From Gavia stellata (Eukaryota; Chordata; Aves; Gaviiformes; Gaviidae): a stretch of DNA of 64,000 nt. The translations under genes were made by a program, and so were the position numbers. Of the stretch, positions 36,801-45,900 are shown piece after piece. Within the stretch, counting starts at the first letter, position 1; each line of letters opens with the position of its first letter. The notes below the pieces were generated by a model. It ran no database searches. It was not told where the DNA came from and saw only the letters and a program-made list of their open reading frames with translations. The stretch is from assembly GCF_030936135.1 (NCBI RefSeq), contig NC_082603.1, positions 12,306,880 through 12,370,879 on the forward strand, read 5' to 3'.

Positions 36801-38711
36801 TTTAATTTATGCTAAATACAGAAAAATGTTAGATATATGGAAAATAACATTTTTTTGGTTTTTGTTTTCAACACAGCCTCAACGACTCCAGCTTATTCAC
36901 AGAAGAAAATCTCCACTCAAAAGGCTCAAAAAAATAAACAGCCACGTGAACTTGTAAACAGACTTTCTGAAAGGTAAGCTGTAGCATTAACTATATGTAG
37001 TACAAGAGAAAATGCCACTGTTGAAGATTCAGCATGGAAAAAACTCACCAGTATCATAAGCAGGATGAATGTTTTATCTTCTGCAGTGCATTCTGTATAT
37101 TAGAATTTTACTTAATAATTAAAATATTTACCCCAAGAGCAAGTGTAAATAATTCTTAGACTAGTTCTTCAATCTTTCTAATTTAATGAAGAGTCAACAT
37201 CTGACTTCTTTAGCTGACACATTTGGTAGAAAAAAAAATTAAGAAAATCTCACTTTATTAAGAGGATGTTCCCATTCACAGATTGCAAAGCAGGTCTGTA
37301 TTATGTAAGATGCAATTCTGTTTGCTACCAGCTATTTCTTTATAAGTAACAGTCCCACTTTTAACTGTCGTTAACATTAAATTACACTGGGAGTCTGAAG
37401 TAAAATGGATTCTTAACTACAGCACAGACTAGACTGAAACTGAGAAGTTTTGTCACCATAGTTTTTGACTGCATTATTCAATAGCAGTAATACTGCCTAG
37501 AAGTACAGCAGCTGCACTTGAGAATCAATGGCATAGACCACTCAGAGAAGGTTACAACACCAAGAATGTGATGCTATTATAAGAGATTTCCTGACTCTGC
37601 ATCCTGGAATGTTTTGTGTCTTACTGCAATACAGATGTAACACAAATTATGATGGACTGTGTCTTACAATTAAATGAAAAATTTTACTCAGTGTAAAATT
37701 AACTTGCAAGTGAGTATGCTATCAAGGTGTACATATTTAATTTCTAGTTTAGAAATTCTTTCGCTCACTAAAAATGTTTGTATTTTATTCTCTCTCTCTC
37801 ATCTTTAGGCAAAACTTTGAGGCTGCCAAAACCTGCTATTCAAGCACAGATGATAAAATTATCCTTTCACATCAATGCTTACCTAGCAAGAAGTCTGCCC
37901 GAAGCAAATCTGCAATCAACATCAGAAACAGAAGTACAAATGATTCCAATGCAAATGTAAGACTTTAGAGTGAAAATTAAAAGCCACACAACTATCTTGG
38001 GAAGAGTACATCCCCACACCATGGCACTGTTGAACATCCCCATTCTTAGCAAGTTGATTATTACAATCTAAGCATGTCTAATCCATCTGAGGATAAGACA
38101 GGAAGAAGTTAAAAAGCCAAGTATTTTAGCTTATGTGTTAGTGTGTTACTTCATATGAGTATGTTATAAACTTTTTATCCAACTTAATTCCACAGGTAAG
38201 ATCCAGTGCTCCTTTTCTGTCCCTTTCACCATTCATACAGGGACTGTTTTTCATATACTGAAACAATGTCACCCTAGCCATACAAACCACTATCAAAACC
38301 AAAAGAAAACCTTCTCATACAACAAACATGCACCACACTGGGGCTGCTTTAGAAAGGTGTGAATATCCCTCAGTTCAAAGGAGTACACAATTAAAGACAG
38401 AAATAAATAACACATACTTCCAACTTGAATCCTGGAGCAGTATATCACATGACTCAGAATTTTTACTTCTCTGCATGTCTTCAGAGTGAAAATGCTGTAT
38501 AGAACCTTAATTAAACATCCCTTGCTATTCTATACTTAGGTAAATATTTGCCTTCAGTATTAACAAGGCTACATTTTGTTATTCCCAATAGGTTTTAAGT
38601 TCTACTCTGGATCATGCCATACAGACAGCGAACAGTTTGAAGAAAGCTACAGAACGAATGATACAAGCAGTTTCAGAAGACCTAGCTAAAGTTAAAAGAA
38701 AACAGCTTTAA
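26755..38711 (+). CDS. AKNAD1: AKNAD1 (AKNA domain-containing 1), full multi-exon gene
   Basis: This is a relative of AKNA, a centrosomal microtubule-organising factor originally described as an AT-hook protein. AKNAD1 itself has no firmly established function. I join about 19 coding exons into roughly 910 residues; the human protein, as I recall, is about 836. Landmarks in order: the acidic N-terminal motif DEEQDDLPYDGD; the family motif KYGQGQAPYGFPDFSKVASE near residue 270; a helical, coiled-coil-prone region LKDQTDQLIKK...LNQLKRYLDVLERNYLTARE; FDPERKVEGEIFRLGMLLED; a CKLC pair; a Ser/Asp-rich stretch; a basic region; and the C-terminal helix LDHAIQTANSLKKATERMIQ ending VKRKQL. Junctions after the exons at 33428 and 35861 are my least certain. 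Introns over 300 nt hold nothing else recognised except a CR1 tail at 34.4-34.6 kb and a short duplication near 35.1 kb. Confidence 0.92.
28482..28541 (+). CDS. AKNAD1: AKNAD1 coding exon 2
   Basis: The exon is 60 nt, phase 0 to 0, encoding TLTHHGDTQNRIDHLRLNPK. The acceptor is read at AAGCAAG. A closer AG, at CTGCAAG, would run into a stop. The donor is AAG/GTAAAT. Confidence 0.8.
28876..28927 (+). CDS. AKNAD1: AKNAD1 coding exon 3, ending at a GC donor
   Basis: The exon is 52 nt and encodes ILPQSDFPNASIAIYSG plus one base. The acceptor is TTTTAACAG. The 3' boundary is GAG/GCAAGT, the classic GC-AG donor consensus. The downstream GT sites (AA/GTTTTT and CAA/GTAAAT) both put the next exon into a stop, while the GC donor joins it as ...SGGLQCGTT in frame. 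Confidence 0.82.
29092..29243 (+). CDS. AKNAD1: AKNAD1 coding exon 4
   Basis: The exon is 152 nt. It completes a Gly codon and encodes LQCGTTASALPAAGTVEAHC through TLGEKMSQILKDQTDQLIKK. The last part matches the KEQTDQLK-type helix of mammalian AKNAD1. The acceptor is TTGTGTAG and the donor AAA/GTAAAG, phase 0. Confidence 0.92.
29354..29413 (+). CDS. AKNAD1: AKNAD1 coding exon 5
   Basis: The exon is 60 nt, phase 0 to 0, encoding VEDFSKHMTQETFLLEDNYL, which continues the helical region. Its donor is CTG/GTAAAT. Confidence 0.9.
29910..30043 (+). CDS. AKNAD1: AKNAD1 coding exon 6 (coiled-coil-prone)
   Basis: The exon is 134 nt and encodes ALNQLKRYLDVLERNYLTAR through SINVGEFDPE plus two bases of Arg (donor AG/GTTAGA). 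The leucine heptads suggest a coiled coil. GEFDPER is a family signature shared with AKNA-type proteins. Confidence 0.93.
30390..30525 (+). CDS. AKNAD1: AKNAD1 coding exon 7
   Basis: The exon is 136 nt. It completes Arg and encodes KVEGEIFRLGMLLEDIQEQT through HSSYSLCE. KVEGEIF.L.MLLED is strongly conserved in AKNAD1. The donor is GAG/GTAACT, phase 0. Confidence 0.94.
31183..31346 (+). CDS. AKNAD1: AKNAD1 coding exon 8 (CxxC)
   Basis: The exon is 164 nt and encodes SSVVSNIADPPERRGIEIAF through GDKCKLCLH plus two bases of Met. The donor is AT/GTAAGT. CKLC may be half of a metal-binding knuckle; no second pair was recognised nearby. Confidence 0.85.
31868..31961 (+). CDS. AKNAD1: AKNAD1 coding exon 9
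   Basis: The exon is 94 nt. It completes Met and encodes LQKRAESTSRTETESLGKGG through LSSNVM. The acceptor is AATTTAG and the donor ATG/GTATGA. The split AT|G codon links it to the previous exon in phase. Confidence 0.78.
32569..32672 (+). CDS. AKNAD1: AKNAD1 coding exon 10
   Basis: The exon is 104 nt and encodes RFLSPEEKYAAEGLASHSRG through DEESMK plus two bases of Gly. The acceptor TCTCTGTACAACAG and donor GG/GTAAGT are both strong. Confidence 0.85.
33428..33500 (+). CDS. AKNAD1: AKNAD1 coding exon 11, 3' boundary uncertain
   Basis: The acceptor ends at 33427. The frame reads GKLAQSSDHYFHECVENFSN and continues open to a TAA at 33597-33599. I place the donor at ACT/GTATGC (33500/33501, G at +5), which gives phase 0 and joins the next exon. 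The alternative is a terminal exon of a shorter isoform ending NISNIPLIT. Confidence 0.55.
34049..34118 (+). CDS. AKNAD1: AKNAD1 coding exon 12, 5' boundary uncertain
   Basis: The frame GRKTGTCSLFIQRKPTDLSD ends NR plus one base at a strong A/GTAAGT donor. The acceptor is taken as ATCCAG ending at 34048 for phase 0. An earlier AG at 34040 would need a phase-1 partner. The 3' phase fits the next exon uniquely, because the other frames there hit stops. Confidence 0.65.
34405..34581 (+). mobile_element. Truncated CR1 LINE 3' end
   Basis: The stretch GAGAGGCTGTGGCATCCCC...CTTGGAGATAT...CAACTGGACAGGGTCCTAAGCAAC...CCTATCCAACCTGAATTACTCTATAATTCT is recognisably the 3' end of a chicken-repeat-1 element. 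The degenerate ATTCTATGATTCT-type tail is at 34571-34581. Only about 175 nt remain, so it is a typical dead 5'-truncated copy with no ORF2. It lies in an AKNAD1 intron in the same orientation. It is the main evidence for an avian or sauropsid genome. Confidence 0.9.
35082..35138. repeat. Two-copy direct repeat, 34-bp period
   Basis: GAACTGTC(A/C)TGAACTCAGT followed by TTC occurs at 35082-35104 and again at 35116-35138, separated by 11 bases. It is a local duplication in an AKNAD1 intron with one mismatch seen. Confidence 0.85.
35649..35771 (+). CDS. AKNAD1: AKNAD1 coding exon 13 (Ser/Asp-rich)
   Basis: The exon completes a Ser codon and encodes NSEDISAYDSFNDSQSEEHL through TFNTRLRGERK plus one base. 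The acceptor is GATTTTAG and the donor AAAG/GTATAG. The acidic serine pattern suits the equivalent human region. Confidence 0.8.
35861..35962 (+). CDS. AKNAD1: AKNAD1 coding exon 14
   Basis: The acceptor TTATTTTCAG is strong. The exon encodes GLRCRYPRGSRDQFRLGNYE through ALCRNKSS. The next exon needs a phase-1 donor, so CCG/GTTCAT at 35962/35963 is preferred over AA/GTATAA at 35975/35976, which is phase 2 and leads to a stop. Confidence 0.7.
36877..36973 (+). CDS. AKNAD1: AKNAD1 coding exon 15 (basic)
   Basis: The exon is 97 nt and encodes STTPAYSQKKISTQKAQKNK through VNRLSE plus two bases of Arg. The acceptor TTGTTTTCAACACAG and donor AG/GTAAGC are strong. It is Lys/Gln-rich. Confidence 0.8.
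37809..37956 (+). CDS. AKNAD1: AKNAD1 coding exon 16
   Basis: The exon is 148 nt. It completes Arg and encodes QNFEAAKTCYSSTDDKIILS through SARSKSAINIRNRSTNDSNA and N. A CT-repeat pyrimidine tract precedes the acceptor. The donor is AAT/GTAAGA, phase 0. Confidence 0.85.
38592..38711 (+). CDS. AKNAD1: AKNAD1 last coding exon
   Basis: The exon is 120 nt including TAA at 38709-38711 and encodes VLSSTLDHAIQTANSLKKAT through SEDLAKVKRKQL. This amphipathic C-terminal helix is the best conserved tail of the family (human ...LDHALRTA...EDLAKA...). Confidence 0.94.
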   Translation, partial: VLSSTLDHAIQTANSLKKATERMIQAVSEDLAKVKRKQL

Positions 38712-39000
38712 TTACCCAGTTTCCAATGCTATATTGTTTTGCTGGTTGATACTGAAGTGTCAGTATCTCTGCAAATATAAAAAGATAAATACAAAGATCA
38801 GAAAGTCAGCTAGCTGACCTTGACAGCTGTTCTGTAACTATCAGTACTGAACTAAACCAGAGCTTATTGGTATTCCATGTTTACACTCAGTCTCAGAACT
38901 GGAAAACAAATTGCTAATTCTACTGAAAGCCTTCACTATGTTGACTAATTCCTGCTACTGTGTACAGCTACCTTCTCTAAGCATTCACTTAAGGTAACTT

Positions 39001-39006
39001 AATAAA
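39001..39006 (+). terminator. AKNAD1: Candidate AKNAD1 polyadenylation signal
   Basis: The first plus-strand AATAAA after the AKNAD1 stop lies about 290 nt downstream. No clear GU-rich element was scored. Other A-rich candidates follow further on, so the 3'-UTR length is uncertain. Confidence 0.4.
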
Positions 39007-42000
39007 AATTGGCTTAAACAAGCAATGTTAACTTTAACTTCCAATTTCTCCCCACCCCCAAATAGGAGAGTAAGTGTCAGTCATTACTACATGTATTTTC
39101 TTCCCACACCTTAACAGCAGCTGCTTAAGCACGAAGGGAAACAGCCTCTGCTCCTGAGACATCTATAAGCATCATGCTAACATACTAAGTCATAGTTAAC
39201 ATGCAATTATTTTGTTTTTAGAGTGCCCTACATTGAGAGCTGTTTAAGATCCTTCCTTGCATGTCTCAGCAACGAAGTAATACTATTTGTTGTCTATGTA
39301 CTCCTAACAATTAAATTGTCTGTTTCTTTAATATGGTGTCCTTCCCTTGTCAGATATATCTGGCTTTGAGATTTTAGCTGATGGCAAGTAGGTTGGAAAA
39401 TTTTAAAATACTGTAGAAATACAGTGGGTCAAGAAAAGTCATTTATTACTTTCCTTCTGAAATCCATTTAACTGCAGTGATTAAAAGCAAGCAGACAGTT
39501 AGCAGCCTTGTATTATCAGGGCTGCTATTCACTGAAGCAATTCCAAAGTATACATGGGCTGACGGAAATCATCATTTCAAGTGAGAAGTGACAGTACATT
39601 GCTTTAAAAGGACAGTCAGGCAAACCTGAGTGGTTTCATCAGTTGATGGATAGTGAAATAATCCAGACTCTGTTCACGCAAGCAGCGATAGCCAAACTTA
39701 CTGCTGTCTACCACTGATTTACTAGCTTGAATAAATGCCTTTTTTCAGGGCTTCTTCCACACTTCACAGCCAACAATACCATTCATCTTGCTTTTCTCCC
39801 TTCAGCTCTTACTGTGTATCTTTATAACTCGTTTTGCCTCTGCTTATTATCCATGCTTTCACTTTATTTAGTTTAAGATAACAGCACAGGATAGTGAAAG
39901 GCTTACTCCCCTGTGCTAGCTTAATGTTTGGAATATCCCTTAACAGGATACTTTGCAAGTGAACTTAATAGTTGAAGTAATTGCTGTAGGCTTCCTAGAT
40001 GCAATAAGAAAGATTAATCTTTTCCATAGAAATCTTTCTACACCACAAGAACAGCTGGACCTTTTGTTTATCTTGGGTCACTGTCTGAACCTGCTGTCCT
40101 GGGCCTGACAGCAAATGCCTGAGAAATAACATATTTAAGACAACAAGCACATAGTGACATCTCCTCAGAACATTCTCTGGCAAACTGAAAGCTCAGAGTC
40201 CTTCCAAATCACCAGTAATATCTTTATATTTAATAGCCCTATAAAGATTTTTCTCATGTATGTTGAGATTTTTTCTCCCCTCATAGCAATTTAAAGCATG
40301 GCATTACTGCATTATGTCTCAGATGCTAGAAGTCCTTTTGTTTTGAATTTGACAACTGCAAGTTTCACATGTTAACACTTCACACACTGAATAGGAAGGT
40401 AACATGTCTGTCTTCAGTGTGCACACTAACATGATTTTTTCAAGGCTTCCATCACAGACTCCTCTATCATCTTTTTTTCCCCTTGATCAAGGATCCTATT
40501 CTAGCCATTCTTGACATAGAAATTGTTCCATACCTTTGATTTTCCTCTTAGTTATCTCTGAATCATGTCCAGATTCAACTTAAGAAATAAATTGCACTTG
40601 GAAATATCCATCTTTATTATCCAGGGTAATCAGACCAACATCGGTGCTTATGTGAATCTGGGCACACATGTACGGGCCAGGTATCTATTTTAAGATGTAT
40701 AATATGAAAACAGGAACTTTCAAAATTGTAATATACTTTGTACGTGTACTCTAAAATAGTAGGTTTTGGGGGGAGACATTTATCTTGACACAGCTCTTTC
40801 CCATTCTAGATCTTGATAAAACAACTCTTGATCTACAAAGAAGTAGCCGAGAAGATACTTGGGAAAAAATAAACATCTTTACAAGAATTCTTTTCTTCCC
40901 CTCCTTCACAACCTCCTGTAAGAAACGACGAGCTGGTTTGGGCTACATATTGCTGTCAGATTTCTCATCTTAAAACATCTCTATTAATCCACTTTTAGAG
41001 GAATGTTTGGCTTTGCCTTCTGGAAAAAGTGGTTGATGGATTCCAAACTTCAAAGTCTTAGCCTTGTATTTATCAGCTATCAAATTTTGAGCTGGTGATA
41101 GCACTTAAACCTAAAGCAGACACTTGGAGAAAGTCTAACTGCTGAATATGCAAAAGTAATCCAACATTTCAAGCTCTTATTTCTTCAACTCTATGCAACA
41201 AATAAACATCAATGCAATGGATTTTAAAAACTACTGGAATAAAGTATTTCAGTCCTTAAGTAGAACTTTTTTTAAAGTTTTGATGCACATGATGTTTGAT
41301 GAACCAGTTAAATTAAAAAAGGTGTTGTTCCCATATTCCTATTGAAAATAAAGTCAGTATAAGTTAGATGCCTAACTCATAGGTGCATTTAAAAGCTACA
41401 GCCCCTTATCCTCATCATGCCCCATGTCCTGCAACATTTTAGAATCATTATATAATGTTCTCACATTTCATTCCTCTCTGACATAGGGGGGAATTTGACT
41501 TTTTTCCACCTTCTAATTAACTTTGAATGAACTTACCTAGCAAAGATGTTCTCTTAACCTACTAGTTAACTTGAGGGCAAAATTAAGGGAAAAGAAACAA
41601 AACCACCTTTCTGCAAAGCAAAAAATTAATACCCTTACAGTTGGAAAAAATGTAAATAAAAAGCCATGAGTCATCTATTCTTTTTCATTATGACATTTCT
41701 CTCAGATTCTACATACAACAAACTAATATTTCAAGGCACATCAATACAACATCCCTTTAAAAGGTTAGTAAGTTTACACTTAAATAATTTTCTAAGACAA
41801 ATCTAAACATCACCAGTATTACAGGATTAATATAGTTTAGAACTTAGTTGATCCCCTTCAACACAAATTTATGTATTTCTCAGTATGTAACAAAGTAGAA
41901 GAAAACAGTAAATTCTCTTGAATGCATCAGGTTCTGGTATTTGGTTTGCTTTCTGCTTTTCTTTTTTAAATTACCAAGCCATTTGAAAGATTCAACTGCT

Positions 42001-42243
42001 TTCCTACTTTTCTTCTCCCTTTCTTCTGCCCCAGCTCCCCCAAAAAGAGAATTTATGCTTAGAATTTTGGAACTTCTATATCACAGGCATTTCAACGTAT
42101 GAAACAGATGGATTATGTACACACAATCATAAAGAAGTTTGCAAGAAATGGAGCTTTTTTGAAAACCTTTACTAATAATCCCTGTACATACTTAAATATA
42201 AAGTGTACTTCAGTGCACAGTTGACAGCATTTCTCCAAAGTTA

Positions 42244-42249
42244 TTTATT
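42244..42249 (-). terminator. STXBP3: Candidate STXBP3 polyadenylation signal
   Basis: AATAAA on the minus strand lies about 590 nt after the STXBP3 stop, within a TTATTTATTG plus-strand context. More distal signals are possible. Confidence 0.35.
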
Positions 42250-42837
42250 GAAATTAGAACTGCTTAGTACTTCCATGATTAACTTTCTACCTTACCCACC
42301 ACCATCTAAAAAAAACCTTTTGATTTTTCACAATTACATATTTAAAGAATTGTGAGTTATTTTACAGAAAATATTACAGTTTGAGACATTGCACTTGTGT
42401 GAAATTTTTAACATAAACTCATATTTACAAATTTTCTTCTGAAGCCTCTACCTAAAAACCTAGGCCCTTTTTAATTCAGTCATTTTTAGAAATAAACTCT
42501 ATTTTAGAAAGGTTTCACAGTTCTCAAGAACAATTCCAGTTTATATATAATCATGATAACTTTTAGCATAATTTATTAGGAATGAACATGCCCTTTTGAA
42601 AAACCACTTACAGTGTAACATTGTCTATACTAAATACAACCTAAGAAACATACGTGTTGATTTTTTCCTTTCTCTGCCTTCTAATCCCCCCCAAAAAGCA
42701 GCAAATTTAAATCGCTAAATGACATTCCATTAGTCAAAACCATGTAGTATCCTGGTACAATATTTAGAAAAGTCAATTCCATAAGAATATGTACCTATTA
42801 TTTGTCTTTTCCTAATGCATCATAAACATGACCATTT

Positions 42838-42929
42838 CTATTCATCCTTAATGCAGACCATATCCTTCGGTTTACTAAGGCTCTTTACTTCATCCAGTAG
42901 TCTTTTAGGTGTCAAAATATGAGTAGAAC
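42838..42929 (-). CDS. STXBP3: STXBP3 exon 19 (last coding)
   Basis: The exon is 92 nt. It completes Gly, then encodes [20 protein letters not shown] and KDMVCIKDE, with a TAG stop at 42840-42838. The acceptor is TTTTGTCAG. The tail is slightly shorter than in human. Confidence 0.96.
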
Positions 42930-45900
42930 CTGACAAAAGAACATAAGTATTAACTGTATCAGTCTGAAATTCTGACTTTCAGACATTCCCTCTTTAAAAA
43001 AAAAAATCAGTTACATGCCAGTGGTTTTTGCTGTACCTGGAAAACTGAAACAGTGCAACAGTTCAAAGTGTCTTCATGTAAGTGTCAACATTAGGTAGGC
43101 AGTGTCCCTCTTCCACACATGGAGACATCCAGATCAGCACTCTTACTTTGGGTACAAGTTTGAAGTCCCTGCTCTGCCCAGTTTGAAACATAGGCTTGAA
43201 CCTGAGCCACTTTCACTGTATGCGATTGTCCCAGCCTGGAAGAAATCTGCCCATTCTGTGAAAGGGCACGTTAACGGCAGGCTTTATCCTAGAATCAAAA
43301 ACCATCTGGATAAAGATTATCACAGACAGTAGTTTTCCACAGAAGTATCAGTTTCAGAAAATTGTCTGTTACTAACATTGCCTTGAAAAATTTGCAACAA
43401 ATTCCAAGTCTGGAGCAATGAAGAAAATCCTTGCTATTCTTCAGGAGTGCACAATTACCTCTCTTGTTCTCACAGAGAATGATTATAACTTCTGCTGTGA
43501 AGGGTCACCCTATAAAGGGAACTCTAAACTGTTTAAGATTAAGGCTGTCTTGAACCTTGAGTTTTAGTAGTGTCAATCTGAATGGGCTAATATTCCTCAA
43601 GTTCTGACTCAGGAATGCAAGATGGTTTTCATCTTGCAGTAAACAGCACAGAAATTTGGCAGTTATCACCTTCCCTCAGAAATCAGGTTTACAAACAAAA
43701 CTACAAGAATCATCTCTAATCAAAAAGGAAGATGGTGCTGTGGTTAGTGCCAGGTATTACAGTGAAGGAGTGACCTACACCAAATACGGTTTTGTAAACA
43801 AGTCTCAGATGAAGAAACAGTCTTGTTAAACTACATTCCTGTTGTCCCAGTCTTTCCACTGCAACTCAAAACCAGGAACAGTGTTAAACCTACCTCAACC
43901 ACCACCACCGAAACCAGCAAACAAACCAGCAAAAAAACCCAACCATACATACAAACACACCTACAACACCCATACTACTTTGAGATAACAGACTCTAGAT
44001 CTCAGAATCAAGGTTGTCATTGCTTTAGGGAAGAGTATTTATTTAAAATTATGGTAGATAGATTTAATCCTTTTCGAAACTCAAGACTAGATTTAATTGC
44101 CAGACATAGACATCTCAAGCAATTTAGAATGCTTTAGATGACCCTGCACCCAGACACCAGCTGCCACTCCAGAAGGATACAAGTCTCCAGTAAAGTCCTA
44201 CATCTAGGAGCTTTGTTTTGATATATCATATAGGCAAAAGTTTTTGCACCTGAATTTAAACAGCGTTACAGGAAATAGGTATTTGAAGCACAGCAGCTGA
44301 TGGAACAAGCATTTGCTGCCTCTGAAGTATTAACTGAGAGTTTACTACCCCAGCTGGTAACTCATGCATTTACCGCTCAATCTTAAAAAGATTAGGAAGG
44401 TTACTCCAGTTTTCAGGACAAAAGCTAAGAATCATGGTATGGTTTGTATAAAGTCTTTAAAGAAGCCATGATAAGAATAGAAGATGTTGCAAAATCAACT
44501 GAGCTACACTGAAAAAGGTTTTTTGGGTTGGTTTGTTTTGTTTGGACTTTGGGGTTTTTTGGTTTTTAGGTTTCAGGTTTTTAAGAAAAAAAGACTTATC
44601 TTCCCTTCCTCGCAAAGTGATTAATTTTGCACTAGTCTGCCAGCTTTCCTACTACTTCCAAAAGCAATGAGAGTAATAAGTGCAGCTGCAGGTAAGGCAC
44701 AGGCAGATGCAAAAGTTTGGGAGGAAACTAATGCAAGGCAATATAGGTCTGTTTAAATACTTTTTGCTATACATCAGGATATTTTAATAATACATTTTCT
44801 AACTTAAGTCATGATGATTCTTCTGTAGAGCATAACTGTATTTATTGTCCTTAATATCTTGTTGCAAGAAAACCCCAAGCATCAAGCAATCTAGATAAAC
44901 TAAAAAAGATACTGCTAAGTGCAGTTAAAAAAAAAATACATTGTCTATAGTATCAGGTTACTGAACCAACTTAGGGAATGAAAGAAACAAAGATCCTTAC
45001 ATTTTCCACAAACACACGTAGTAAACCCCTATATACCACCCTTTTCCCAAGACAAGCTTACCAATAACAACTTCACAGGACTTGTAGGCTTGAGAAACTT
45101 CATAAGCACTGCGCATCTCAGAATACGTAATTCCTCCAATCACAAATATAATCAGTCTTGCACTACTCTTTCGCTCATCTTGATAACTAGCTTTAGGTTT
45201 CTGGCGTGCACTGTTAAAGATTTCATAAGATGACATTTATATAGCTTTACTGATTAACTTTGGTAAAAATTATACAATTAAAGCAGTAACAATTTCTGTT
45301 ATGCAGTTCACAGTTTGATTATAATTTCAGCAAAAGAATTTAAGCAAAATAATTAAAAGTATTTTAATGAAAACAAGTTCGCACACTACTCAGAAACTAT
45401 TCAGTTATCACAAGGGAGAAAATAAATACAAAGCCAAAACCTTGTTGCACACACAGCTCACACACAAAGGACTTCTACCAAGCAGCTTAATTCTGCATGC
45501 TAGCAATTCCAATGGCATTTTTCCTGAGAGGGTCATTTGAAAAAGCTAGAGTCTTAGGTTTTTCAATTGCCAAATGTGAACAGAATCTCAAAAAATAATA
45601 TTTGGCTATTATCAAATAAGATTTAGACAGCTAGGAACAAAAAAATAATGCTCTTAAAATACACTAACACACATATAGTAATTGCAGATTCAGATTAAAC
45701 CATCTGCAGTCCTGATCTCTCTTTGCTGGGGTGCCTAAAAGATTCCCAAATTTCACCAGCCTATAAGACAGAGAGATCCAGTTACAACATACAAGGACCT
45801 ATCATAGTGTTTCCTTGCATTGATCATCACAGTGGATAGGTAGGAACACAAGGACACACCAACAGTTCGGTTAGCAGTGGAAGTAACAAAACTATTTTCC

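Larger units (their letters stand above)
38712..42837. other. Convergent intergenic region and 3' UTRs of AKNAD1 and STXBP3
   Basis: 4.1 kb separate two tail-to-tail stop codons. No third gene is supported. It must hold both 3' UTRs. Candidate poly(A) signals lie at 39001-39006 (plus) and 42244-42249 (minus). Confidence 0.7.
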
